DNA of 64,000 nt from contig NZ_BDDS01000013.1 of assembly GCF_001653135.1 (NCBI RefSeq), positions 26,087 to 90,086 of the forward strand, given 5' to 3'. The notes beneath the pieces are model-generated. The model made no database searches. It was given only the letters and a program-made list of their open reading frames with translations, and was not told where the DNA came from. The stretch comes from Pseudoalteromonas neustonica (GTDB lineage: Bacteria > Pseudomonadota > Gammaproteobacteria > Enterobacterales > Alteromonadaceae). The position numbers and the translations under genes were made by a program. Of the stretch, positions 1 through 8,349 are shown one piece after another (the stretch's first letter is position 1; each line of letters starts with the position of its first letter).

Positions 1-637
1 CTTCTGCTTCTAAACACGCTGCTGCAATTGCGGCTGAATAATCAGAACCATTGCGCCCGAGTGTAGTTAACTGACCTTGTTCATTGCTAGCTGTAAAACC
101 CGGCATAATATAAATAGTTGCAGGGCTCACTTTTAAAGCCGCTTGGAAGCGAATTTTGCTCGCTACTAAATCAGCTTCCGCATCAATGTGGCCATTGGTT
201 GATGCGATGCAATCAGTTGCTTCAAGGTAACGAGCGTTGTGCGAGCTTAGCAAACACTGCATCAGTGCCACACTCACGCGCTCACCAAAACTAATAATAT
301 AAGCACGAACCTGATCAGGACAGCATTGGATTAATTTGACACCAGCAAGTTTATTTTTCAGCTCATCTAAATCAGGCCAATTTTGTACTTGCCCACATTC
401 AGCTTCAACAGCTACTTTTAAGCTGTCACAACGAGACGCGAGTGCATCCCACTGTTCGCTATAATCAAATCCCTGTTCAGCGCTACTTGCAAGTGCGACT
501 AACGAATCAGTCATTCCACCTGGCGCTGAAAGTACCAATAACATTTCATCTTTTAACTGTGCTTTAACTAACTGAGCTACCTGCTGTAAACATGCCAAGT
601 CGGCAAGTGATGACCCGCCAAATTTTAATACTCGCAT
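1..637 (-). CDS. thrA: Aspartokinase I/homoserine dehydrogenase I, N-terminal part (cut by window edge)
   Basis: First 212 codons of an aspartokinase, read on the minus strand and running off the left edge. It opens MRVLKFGGSS, the ATP-binding start of the amino acid kinase fold, and contains CPDQVRAYIISFGERVS and LGRNGSDYSAA, which match E. coli ThrA more closely than LysC. In the family the kinase half phosphorylates aspartate and a C-terminal homoserine dehydrogenase half, outside this window, makes homoserine for threonine and isoleucine. An SD-like GAGGA lies just upstream of the ATG at 637. A thr leader peptide and attenuator directly upstream support thrA over other aspartokinases. The fused second domain is inferred, not seen. 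Confidence 0.9.
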   Translation of the reverse strand, partial: MRVLKFGGSSLADLACLQQVAQLVKAQLKDEMLLVLSAPGGMTDSLVALASSAEQGFDYSEQWDALASRCDSLKVAVEAECGQVQNWPDLDELKNKLAGVKLIQCCPDQVRAYIISFGERVSVALMQCLLSSHNARYLEATDCIASTNGHIDAEADLVASKIRFQAALKVSPATIYIMPGFTASNEQGQLTTLGRNGSDYSAAIAAACLEAE

Positions 638-662
638 TTTTATGTTCCTCATCCCATAAAAC

Positions 663-702
663 GAAAAAAGGCCTGTGTTCGTTGTGAACACAGGCCTTTA
701 AA
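663..702 (-). terminator. thr operon attenuator (intrinsic terminator)
   Basis: A 14-bp perfect stem, AAAGGCCTGTGTTC pairing with GAACACAGGCCTTT across a 5-base loop, is followed on the minus strand by a run of six Ts. It lies between the thrL leader stop codon and the thrA start. This is the classical layout for ribosome-mediated attenuation. The competing antiterminator was not folded. Confidence 0.92.
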
Positions 703-724
703 TTTGTTGCACCGACCTATGCCA

Positions 725-784
725 CTATCCAGTAAGAATGGTGGTTGTAATAATAATGGTCAGTACGTTTGTATTTATTTTCAT
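725..784 (-). CDS. thrL: thr operon leader peptide
   Basis: A 19-residue reading frame, MKINTNVLTIIITTTILTG, ends 22 bases before the attenuator hairpin. Six of 19 codons are Thr and five are Ile, the two amino acids that control the operon in E. coli, whose leader is also Thr/Ile-rich. Ribosome stalling at these codons when charged tRNA-Thr or tRNA-Ile is scarce would favour read-through into thrA. No strong SD is visible immediately upstream. Confidence 0.92.
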   Translation of the reverse strand: MKINTNVLTIIITTTILTG

Positions 785-865
785 AGCCTTTAGACTGCCT
801 TAAACAAGGCTATTCTGTCAACCCCACATTAAAAGATAAATTATGCTATTTGGTTATAAAGAGCT

Positions 866-1231
866 CTAATGAATGCCAAATTTATGCAATATTTCATTAA
901 GCCTTACTTTATCTATTGGCTTATTTATAAAATCGATAGCCCCTAAATTAGCGACTCGCTGTTTCATTTCAGCCTGAATATCCGCAGATATAACGAGAAC
1001 AAAACATTCAATACTGCTTTGTTTAATGCATTCAAGCACCTGAACACCGTCAACTTCTGGCATAGTTAAATCAAGACACAATAAATCAAAGCTATGAATT
1101 TGCATTAATTCCAATGCCTCTCGGCCATTTTTTGCCTGCATAATATTTGCGCTTAGGCATTCATTTATACATCGCACGACTTGTTTACGTGCTACTGTTG
1201 AATCATCACATACTAATACAGAGAAATTCAT
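866..1231 (-). CDS. Single-domain response regulator (CheY-like)
   Basis: A 121-residue stand-alone receiver domain with no output domain. Acidic pocket D9-D10, phosphoacceptor D54 (LCLDLTMPEVDG) and K104 (FINKPID) are all present, so it should be phosphorylatable. It is transcribed divergently from a sensor kinase starting at 1501, which is a plausible partner. Such proteins act by binding a target or by passing phosphate on; which applies here cannot be told from sequence. Confidence 0.85.
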   Translation of the reverse strand: MNFSVLVCDDSTVARKQVVRCINECLSANIMQAKNGREALELMQIHSFDLLCLDLTMPEVDGVQVLECIKQSSIECFVLVISADIQAEMKQRVANLGAIDFINKPIDKVRLNEILHKFGIH

Positions 1232-1500
1232 ACTATTAACTACTAGCTCACATGGTTATAAATGACGGGTGGGTTCTCAGTAACTAAGAAACATTACTCT
1301 AACAGCAATATAGTGATTTTATAACACAATCATTCCTGTGAAATAAACATAAGTTTTTGCTAAAAAAAGAAAAATGAATAAATTTGTTGAGGAAAAGTAG
1401 ATTATTTTATTTATTTTTAGGCGTTTATTAGCTAACTTTACAGATGAATGTACTCGCTGCTTGGGTATTAAATGATGAATAAAGGAGCTATGGGAAATCC

Positions 1501-3264
1501 ATGCTACAAAAAAGCCTATCTAAAAAGCTGCTAACAAGCGTTTTATCCGTCTATTTTTTGCTGACTTTTGTTGTCACATGCGGACAAGTAATTGCTGAAT
1601 ATGTAAATACTAAAGATTACATTCGTGATGAACTGACTACGCTACAAAAAACATTTAGTCGCAGTTTAACGCGTGCTATCTGGGAGCTAAACACTAAACA
1701 AACAATCACCACAGCCGAAGGTTTACTCGCTATTCCTATGATTGAAGGCATTATAGTACGTGACGATAGCGGCGAGATTATTTCTCAATTAGGTCGTTCT
1801 CTTGATATCCGAGAATTATACAGCCAGCAGCTGGTTCAAGAAGAAGCAATTATTGAAGACACCCCATCCGGTTTATTTGGGTACACTTTCCCATTAATTT
1901 TTGAGTTTTCAGGCCGAGCCACGCAAGTAGGCGACGTGACTTTATTTTCCAGCCGCGAAGTTGTATTTAGCCGTATTATGCTGTCAATTTATTTTCTAAT
2001 TGGCAACGCAATGATCAAAACAACCTTTTTGATCATCTTGTTTTTAATGGCATTTAGAAAATTGCTTACCGAACCACTTGCGCAATTGACAGAGCAAATT
2101 GAAGACCTTGAACTCAACGATCTTGAAGGCCAACATATTGAAATAGAAACAACAGAACACAATGAACTAAAAGTAATGGAGCAATCATTTAATAAACTCA
2201 TTGATAAAGTTGTGCAGTATCGCCAAGAACTCGAGCATACACAAAAAGAACTCATTCTAAGTAACGAAAAACTTGATCAGCAAAATCTACAACTTGAACA
2301 AGAAGTTGCACGTAAAACTTCAAACCTGAGTCAAGCAATGATGGATTTACAGCAGCAAAAATATGAACTCGAAAAGCAAAAGTTAACACTTACCGAAGAA
2401 ATTGATCTACGTCGTCATACCGAGCATGAGTTACTTACCAAACAAACAGAATTACAGCGTTATGTAGATGAACTAAATATGGCTCAGGAGCGTCTAGTAG
2501 GCTCTGAAAAAATGGCCGCGCTAGGTGGTTTAGTTGCCGGGATCACGCATGATATCAATACACCAGTGGGGATTGGTGTAACCGCCACGTCTTTTTTACA
2601 AGAACGGTTATTACAAATCGAAAATGCATATAAAAATAAAACCCTCTCGCCAAAAGCACTTGAAGAGTTCATTAATGATGCCAAGCAAAGCACCAGTTTA
2701 TTAACCACTAATTTAGATCGCGCATCTGAATTAGTGGCTAGTTTTAAACAAATCGCGGTGGATCAAGCCAGTGAAGCTGTTAGGACGATTAATTTTAAAG
2801 AGTATTTAGGTGAAGTGATCCGCTCTTTGCATCCTAAAATTAAAAATACCACGCATCATATTAATTTAGATTGCCCAGAAAGCTTGACCTTGAATTTACC
2901 CGCAGGCGCGATCAGCCAAATTTTTACAAACTTAATAATGAACTCCCTGATCCATGGGTTTGAAGGCATTACAAATGGCGTTATTAATATTGATATTAAA
3001 GATGATGACGATAATGTAATTATCAACTTTAACGATAACGGCAATGGCGTTACAGAACAGCAACTCGAAAAACTTTTCGACCCTTTCTTTACAACAAAAC
3101 GTGAACAAGGTGGCAGCGGCTTAGGTACCCACATTACATTTAATTTAGTAAAACAGACTCTCAGTGGTGAAATTGATGCAACAAGCTCACCGGGTAATGG
3201 CTTAAGCTATGTGATCAGTTTCCCCAAAAACATGCCAAAGCCACTGTCAATTTTTAGTAATTAG
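1501..3264 (+). CDS. Membrane sensor histidine kinase
   Basis: 587 residues. A first membrane segment (about 11-33), a periplasmic sensor region to about 155, a second membrane segment (about 161-184), a HAMP-like stretch, then a long Gln/Glu-rich coiled coil (about 235-335). The kinase core follows: H-box around H350 (GITHDINTPVGIG), N-box (FTNLIMNSLIHGFE), G1 (DNGNGVTEQ) and G2 (GGSGLGTHI). AAAGGAG lies 14 bases before the ATG, rather far. No receiver domain is fused. The divergent single-domain regulator at 866-1231 is the nearest partner. A family A repeat begins at the base after the stop codon. Confidence 0.88.
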   Translation: MLQKSLSKKLLTSVLSVYFLLTFVVTCGQVIAEYVNTKDYIRDELTTLQKTFSRSLTRAIWELNTKQTITTAEGLLAIPMIEGIIVRDDSGEIISQLGRSLDIRELYSQQLVQEEAIIEDTPSGLFGYTFPLIFEFSGRATQVGDVTLFSSREVVFSRIMLSIYFLIGNAMIKTTFLIILFLMAFRKLLTEPLAQLTEQIEDLELNDLEGQHIEIETTEHNELKVMEQSFNKLIDKVVQYRQELEHTQKELILSNEKLDQQNLQLEQEVARKTSNLSQAMMDLQQQKYELEKQKLTLTEEIDLRRHTEHELLTKQTELQRYVDELNMAQERLVGSEKMAALGGLVAGITHDINTPVGIGVTATSFLQERLLQIENAYKNKTLSPKALEEFINDAKQSTSLLTTNLDRASELVASFKQIAVDQASEAVRTINFKEYLGEVIRSLHPKIKNTTHHINLDCPESLTLNLPAGAISQIFTNLIMNSLIHGFEGITNGVINIDIKDDDDNVIINFNDNGNGVTEQQLEKLFDPFFTTKREQGGSGLGTHITFNLVKQTLSGEIDATSSPGNGLSYVISFPKNMPKPLSIFSN

Positions 3265-3577
3265 ATTAGGGCGTGTTGACCTTTTGTGATTAATTTTACA
3301 CCAGTATGTTTGGTATTTAGGCTAGGCAGCGCCTATGCTGTGTGGTTGTTCCTTATAAATAGGCGATAACGACGCAGTATAAATTCCAAACATGCGCTGC
3401 CCAAAGGGTTCTTCCTAGAGGCGATTAACTCTTTGTTACCTAAATGGATGTAGGTAAAGGAAATGAGCAAACGAGGAAGCTTTGCTCTATTTTACTTAGC
3501 CCGTTAAACCTCATACTGAGATTAAATCGCCTGTAGATTAAACATATTTCAATCCTAAAAAGTCAACTGGCCTCAGT
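3265..3577. repeat. MITE-like dispersed repeat, family A, copy 1
   Basis: About 310 bp that is highly similar along most of its length to 44094-44365. The left end, ATTAGGGCGTGTTGACC, is intact; the right end (AGTCAACTGGCC) has decayed. Inside, ATGTTTGGTATTTA and TAAATTCCAAACAT face each other, so the RNA or single strand can fold. It carries about 40 bp that copy 2 lacks. No open reading frame with coding character is seen, so it looks like a non-autonomous element. It fills most of the gap between the kinase and rdgC; 3578-3715 shows nothing more. Confidence 0.75.
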
Positions 3578-3715
3578 TAAAACCCTTTTAAGTTACTTCT
3601 TCTTATATTTAGCTAATGCTTTGCTCAATTGCTAAGCATTAGCTAAATCAGTCATTTCGACATCCGATTTTTATTGCTATGATTGAACAAATTTACCAAT
3701 TGGATCAATCAACCT

Positions 3716-4627
3716 ATGTGGTTTAGTAACCTTATTTGTTATCGCTTTAAACAAGACGTTTCGTATACTCAAGAAGACTTTGACAAAGCGTTAGAGCAGG
3801 ACCTATTTCGCCCTTGCGGTAGCCAAGATTTAAGCACATTTGGCTGGACCAAAGCCTTTGGTAAGCACGGGGATACCCTTTCTCACTTTTCGCAAAAAAG
3901 TATTTTAGTCTGCGCTAAGCGTGAAGAAAAAGTACTTCCGGCCGCTGTGATCAACGATATGGTTGCAGAAAAAATTGAGCTGATCGAAGCTGAAGAAAAT
4001 CGCCCAGTTAAGAAAAAAGAGAAAGATGAGCTCAAAGAAAATATCCTGCATAGCTTATTGCCGCAAGCATTTAAAAAATCGAGCTTACAGTTTGCCTTTA
4101 TCGACCAAGAAAATGGTTGGGTAGTCGTTAACAGCGGCAGTTTCAATAAAGCTGAAGAGCTATTAGCATTACTTCGCAAGTCTCTGGGTACATTACCTGT
4201 CGTCCCTGCTTTTGCTAACTATGACTTAGATGTGTTTTTAACTGACTGGCTAACCAACTTTAGTACGCCTGAGGGCTTTGCAATTGGCTCAGACGCCGAG
4301 TTAGAAGAAGCAGATGACAGTGGTGCACAAGTTAAACTTAAAGGCCACGACCTTGCATGTGATGAAGTAAAATCACACTTAGAAAGTGGTAAGCGTGTCA
4401 CTAAGCTTGCGCTTGATTGGCAAGAACGTCTTAAATTCATGTTACAAAATGACGGTTCAATTAAACGCTTAAGCTACTCAGATACACTCAAAGAAGAAAA
4501 TGCTGATATACCAAAAGAAGATATGTTAGTAAAACTAGACGCTGATTTTATTCTTGCTTCAGAAGAAATTAAATTACTACTAGAAGAACTAACACAAGGT
4601 TTAGGCGACGTTGAAGACTTAGCCTAG
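3716..4627 (+). CDS. rdgC: Recombination-associated protein RdgC
   Basis: 303 residues from the ATG at 3716, the same length as E. coli RdgC and beginning MWFSNLICYRF, the typical family start. An in-frame TTG further upstream at 3683 would add 11 residues with no family support. RdgC is a nucleoid-associated ring-shaped dimer that binds double-stranded DNA without sequence preference and limits RecA filament activity. The sequence is charged and soluble with no membrane segment. It is a single gene closed by a strong terminator. Confidence 0.93.
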   Translation: MWFSNLICYRFKQDVSYTQEDFDKALEQDLFRPCGSQDLSTFGWTKAFGKHGDTLSHFSQKSILVCAKREEKVLPAAVINDMVAEKIELIEAEENRPVKKKEKDELKENILHSLLPQAFKKSSLQFAFIDQENGWVVVNSGSFNKAEELLALLRKSLGTLPVVPAFANYDLDVFLTDWLTNFSTPEGFAIGSDAELEEADDSGAQVKLKGHDLACDEVKSHLESGKRVTKLALDWQERLKFMLQNDGSIKRLSYSDTLKEENADIPKEDMLVKLDADFILASEEIKLLLEELTQGLGDVEDLA

Positions 4628-4640
4628 AGTTTGATTTTCA

Positions 4641-4664
4641 AAAAAAGCGCCGAGGCGCTTTTTT
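4641..4664 (+). terminator. Intrinsic terminator after rdgC
   Basis: AAAAAAGCGCC and GGCGCTTTTTT pair across a 2-base centre, with a T-run on the plus strand. The A-run makes it usable on the minus strand too, for the convergent HDOD gene that ends at 4673. Confidence 0.88.
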
Positions 4665-4672
4665 CGTAATAA

Positions 4673-5512
4673 TTAACTAAATACAGATTTCACATCATCA
4701 AGCATTTTATAATAGTCATCACTTGAGAAAATATCAGTTGATGAAATAACACCTTTATCAATATACATTTGTAAAGCAGCTGATTTATCAGACACTTGTA
4801 AAATCCCTTCCATGATCGCACCAATGCGAATAAAATCTACATAGCTTATGTTTTCAGGTCGATAATTAGGATTTGCCCAACTTTCTGACACTTCAACAAA
4901 TTCATCTGTAAAATCCCATGCGCGCATAATAGCACCACCGACTTTACCACTGAGTTTTTGGATTGCATGAGCTAAAAAACTCGGATTAGCAAATACTTCA
5001 GGGTGACGCTCAGCTTCTGTCAAAATAGGCAATACACCAATATTATAAACTAATGACGCTAATGTAATCGTATCGCGATTTAATGACGTTTGCTTATTCT
5101 CTTTAAGAAAAAACTCCATTAGCGTAATTGAATGACATGCAACTTTTAAGGTTTTTTGCCATGCTTTATCCATGTAACCTTTTATTAATTCATTGTTTGA
5201 AACAAACAGTTGTTCCATTGCCATTGCTGTCGCAATATTTTTAATTTGTCTTAAACCAATGCGAGTAACGGCCTGATTGATATTAGAAACCTTAACCGAA
5301 CGCCCCATAAACGCACTATTTGCAACCTTTATCATCCGCGCAGCCAAAGCGGGATCATGAGATATTACATCAGCCATTTGCGCTAAATTTACATCCGGAT
5401 TATCTGCAGCTTGACGAACACGTACAGCAATCTCTGGCAAAGTTGGTAAAACCAAGGTGTCATTATTTATTCGATCGACCAAAATGGTCAGTAGTGCGTT
5501 TTCTGTTGACAT
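4673..5512 (-). CDS. HDOD domain protein
   Basis: 279 residues matching the HDOD family: LPTLPEIAVRVRQAADNPD at the start, then DPALAARMIKVANSA, and a long helical core to about residue 210. HDOD is a variant HD fold usually lacking metal-dependent catalytic residues and used for signalling contacts, often in motility or second-messenger circuits. No receiver, GGDEF or EAL domain is attached. It is convergent with rdgC, and its own 270-bp upstream gap carries its promoter but no recognised operator. Confidence 0.82.
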   Translation of the reverse strand: MSTENALLTILVDRINNDTLVLPTLPEIAVRVRQAADNPDVNLAQMADVISHDPALAARMIKVANSAFMGRSVKVSNINQAVTRIGLRQIKNIATAMAMEQLFVSNNELIKGYMDKAWQKTLKVACHSITLMEFFLKENKQTSLNRDTITLASLVYNIGVLPILTEAERHPEVFANPSFLAHAIQKLSGKVGGAIMRAWDFTDEFVEVSESWANPNYRPENISYVDFIRIGAIMEGILQVSDKSAALQMYIDKGVISSTDIFSSDDYYKMLDDVKSVFS

Positions 5513-5783
5513 AGATGTGCCATCCTTCTGTATTGGTTTTTAATATATCTAAACCATGGAATGTTTGTTTATTATAGATACAGTATTGTCTAACTTGCCG
5601 CTAAAGTTAAGAAAAAACAAAGAAATTATCTTAATTTATTTATTCTAGCGGTTTTACTCTTTCAGAAGTAACGGCGAATGATTCGGTAAGCTTGCTATTT
5701 ACGCTCAAGGTTTGCTTTAATGCTGACATAACAAGTAAGCGTTAGTCTCCTTTTAGCAGAGACAAAAATTAAACACACTTTTA

Positions 5784-7484
5784 ATGGGCAACATAATGAC
5801 TCTCAATAAAATTAGCCAAGCACTTATTCTCGCCAGTAGCGTTTTTATTGGTGCATGTTCTGAGCAAGCAACAACCACACAAACAGCAGAAAAAACTAAA
5901 ACAACACATGCTGATGTAACACAGTTAGTTAACGCTGAGGAAAATCGCTTAGATATCTACACTGATTTCACGCTTACCACAGACTTATCTCACCTTAGTA
6001 CAAATCAACAAGCCATGGTAGCAAAGCTAATTGATGCATCTAAAATTATGGATGACCTTTTTTGGCGCCAAGCCTTTGGTGAAGATAAAGCCGTATTTTT
6101 AGCTAAAATAAACGACCCAAAAGTACAAAAATTTGCTGACATAAACTATGGCCCATGGGATCGTTTAAATGGTGACCAAGTATTTCTATCTGGCTATGAA
6201 GAAAAGAGTGCTGGTGCACAGTTTTACCCAGCAGATATGACCAAAGAAGAGCTTAATAACTCAAGCGTTACAGACAAGAATGGCCTGTACTCAATCATTA
6301 AACGTGATGAAAATGGCAAGCTATACAGCGTCGCTTACTCTATTGAGTATGCACAAGCACTTGAAAAAACAGCGTCTTTATTACGTGAAGCAAGTAAACT
6401 CGCAGATGACAAAGAATTTGCAAACTACCTCAACTTACGTGCGGATGCCCTTTTAAATGATGAATACCAAGCATCAGATTTTGCTTGGATGGACATGAAG
6501 AATAACCCGATTGATGTCGTTATCGGCCCAATTGAAACCTACGAAGACCAATTATTTGGCTCTCGCGCAGCGTTTGAGTCTTACGTATTAGTTAAAGATT
6601 TAGCATGGTCTGAGCGTCTAGCAAAATTTGCCGCATTTTTACCTGAGTTACAAAAAGATTTACCCGTTGATGCTAAATACAAGCAAGAAGTACCCGGCTC
6701 TGACGCGGACTTAAATGCCTACGACGTTGTTTACTACGCAGGCCACTCCAATGCGGGCAGTAAAACAATTGCTATCAATTTACCAAATGACGAACAAGTG
6801 CAACTAGAAAAAGGCACGCGTCGCCTGCAACTTAAAAATGCAATGCGTGCAAAATTCGACAAAATCTTAGTACCAATTGCTGAGCAACTCATTGTGCCTG
6901 AGCAGCGTAAACACATTACTTTTGATGCATTTTTTGCTAATACAATGTTCCATGAAGTAGCACATGGTTTGGGCATAAAAAACACCATCACAAATAAAGG
7001 CACTGTACGCCAATCATTGCAAGAACACGCCAGCGCATTAGAAGAAGGTAAAGCCGATATACTAGGTTTGTATATGGTTGAACAGTTACTTAAAAAAGGC
7101 GAAATCACTGAAGGGACTTTAGAAGATTATTACACAACCTTTATGGCTGGCATCTTCCGCTCAGTACGCTTTGGTGCATCAAGCGCTCACGGTAAAGCCA
7201 ATATGATCCGTTTTAACTTTTTCGCCCAAGAAGGTGCATTTTCTAAAAACGAGCAAGGTCTTTATAGCGTAAACATGGAAAAAATGGGCCTGGCGATGGC
7301 CAAATTATCTAGCTTAATTTTAACTCTGCAAGGTGATGGTGATTACCAAAAAGTGGACCAGCTAATTGCGACCCACGGTGATATCAAAACTGAGCTTGCT
7401 AAAGACTTAGAAAAACTCAGCCAAGCAAATATCCCGGTAGATGTAACCTTTAAACAAGGTAAAGCTGTATTAGGGTTAAACTAA
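5784..7484 (+). CDS. M49-like (dipeptidyl-peptidase III related) zinc metallopeptidase lipoprotein
   Basis: 566 residues with a lipoprotein signal (LASSVFIGAC), so probably membrane-anchored and periplasmic. The zinc site is H390-E391-V-A-H394 with a downstream E-E-G-K-A-D at 420-425, the pairing used by peptidase family M49. Classical M49 enzymes have HEXXGH with one extra residue; here the spacing is the ordinary HEXXH. M49 enzymes release dipeptides from peptide N-termini, but substrate is not predictable here. A second ATG at 5796 would give a shorter signal peptide and is equally plausible. A terminator follows. Confidence 0.72.
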   Translation: MGNIMTLNKISQALILASSVFIGACSEQATTTQTAEKTKTTHADVTQLVNAEENRLDIYTDFTLTTDLSHLSTNQQAMVAKLIDASKIMDDLFWRQAFGEDKAVFLAKINDPKVQKFADINYGPWDRLNGDQVFLSGYEEKSAGAQFYPADMTKEELNNSSVTDKNGLYSIIKRDENGKLYSVAYSIEYAQALEKTASLLREASKLADDKEFANYLNLRADALLNDEYQASDFAWMDMKNNPIDVVIGPIETYEDQLFGSRAAFESYVLVKDLAWSERLAKFAAFLPELQKDLPVDAKYKQEVPGSDADLNAYDVVYYAGHSNAGSKTIAINLPNDEQVQLEKGTRRLQLKNAMRAKFDKILVPIAEQLIVPEQRKHITFDAFFANTMFHEVAHGLGIKNTITNKGTVRQSLQEHASALEEGKADILGLYMVEQLLKKGEITEGTLEDYYTTFMAGIFRSVRFGASSAHGKANMIRFNFFAQEGAFSKNEQGLYSVNMEKMGLAMAKLSSLILTLQGDGDYQKVDQLIATHGDIKTELAKDLEKLSQANIPVDVTFKQGKAVLGLN

Positions 7485-7500
7485 ACCTAGGCTTTGTAAA

Positions 7501-7527
7501 TATAAAACCGCTGCGGCGGTTTTATAT
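7501..7527 (+). terminator. Intrinsic terminator after M49-like peptidase
   Basis: TATAAAACCGC and GCGGTTTTATA form a near-perfect stem with a short TGCG-type centre and T-rich flank, 17 bases after the stop codon. Confidence 0.78.
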
Positions 7528-7595
7528 TTAACCAGAACTCAAGTTGCGTTGTTACACATACTTAAAATAAAGCATGCTGATAGTTAACACTGTGA

Positions 7596-7829
7596 TTAAC
7601 AAATAAGGGTGATCCGATACTGCTTTTCTCGCTGGCATACCTTTGGGTGAGTAATTTCTGATAAATACTGTTTACCCTGTTTTGAAATAAAAACGAAAGG
7701 CACTTTCAGCCAACGCGGTGAACCTAGTTGTTGCCAAATAGCTGGTTCAAACGTTTCTACTAACTGATAATATTTATACTTAGCAACAAGCATTACCATC
7801 ATTAAAACAACCAAAATAACAAGCAACAC
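7596..7829 (-). CDS. Small membrane protein, unknown
   Basis: 77 residues from a GTG at 7829: one strongly hydrophobic N-terminal segment (LLVILVVLMMVMLVA) and a basic cytoplasmic-looking tail with W-Q-Q-L-G-S-P-R-W. AGGTG stands 6 bases before the GTG, and the frame starts 8 bases after the HIT gene stop, so translation coupled to that gene is likely. No family recognised. Codon content is like its neighbours, but the small size leaves some doubt that it is real. Confidence 0.5.
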   Translation of the reverse strand: MLLVILVVLMMVMLVAKYKYYQLVETFEPAIWQQLGSPRWLKVPFVFISKQGKQYLSEITHPKVCQREKQYRITLIC

Positions 7830-7837
7830 TAAAACAC

Positions 7838-8233
7838 CTAAAAGTGCTCTTTTAAGAGTGTAATTTGCGCATCACTATAAGGCACAGCTGAAAACTTCCC
7901 CCACACAGGCGCAGGCCACGCAACGTCTGTTTTAAAACGTGCAATGTGGTGGATATGTAGTTGTGGCACCATATTACCAAGCGCTGCAACGTTAAGTTTA
8001 TCTGGATTAAATATGCTTTGAAGTAAGCGACTAAGTTTCGCTGATTCTTTCATCAGCAGAATTTGATCATCATCACTCAAATCGATACTTTCTTTTAAAC
8101 CAGCCTGACGAGGCACTAAAATAAACCATGGGTATTGGCTGTCGTTCATTAGCAACACTTTGCACAATGGCCAATCAACAACCTCTATACAATCGCGCAC
8201 AAACTCTGGGGCCAAAGAAAATTCAACCGTCAT
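7838..8233 (-). CDS. HIT-domain protein
   Basis: 131 residues from the ATG at 8233, which has AAGGA 5 bases upstream; an in-frame GTG at 8257 lacks such a site. The core PQLHIHHIARF near residue 92 is the histidine-triad signature in the HxHxH form, followed by W-P-x-P-V-W-G as in bacterial HIT proteins. HIT enzymes cleave or transfer nucleotidyl groups. Similar short proteins are widespread in gammaproteobacteria without a settled substrate. Divergent from the DPP IV gene. Confidence 0.83.
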   Translation of the reverse strand: MTVEFSLAPEFVRDCIEVVDWPLCKVLLMNDSQYPWFILVPRQAGLKESIDLSDDDQILLMKESAKLSRLLQSIFNPDKLNVAALGNMVPQLHIHHIARFKTDVAWPAPVWGKFSAVPYSDAQITLLKEHF

Positions 8234-8349
8234 TTTTATTCCTTTTAAATTAAACACAGTGCATTTTCGCTACTTTATAGCATTTAGTTGCAGTTGCCCA
8301 CGCTTGGCTTTACCATCATTACAGTTTTTATTCGAGCGAAGGTAAATAC

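Noticed and set aside
815..825. TTGACA on the minus strand ahead of thrL as a -35 box
   Set aside because: No matching -10 at 16-18 bases, and the start site would fall almost on the leader ATG.
3683..3715. Upstream TTG start for rdgC
   Set aside because: RdgC proteins begin MWFxNL and E. coli RdgC is 303 residues, which the ATG at 3716 reproduces exactly.
6734..7108. Antisense open frame inside the M49-like gene
   Set aside because: Low-complexity Ser/Leu/Cys composition typical of the reverse strand of a real gene; no ribosome-binding site.
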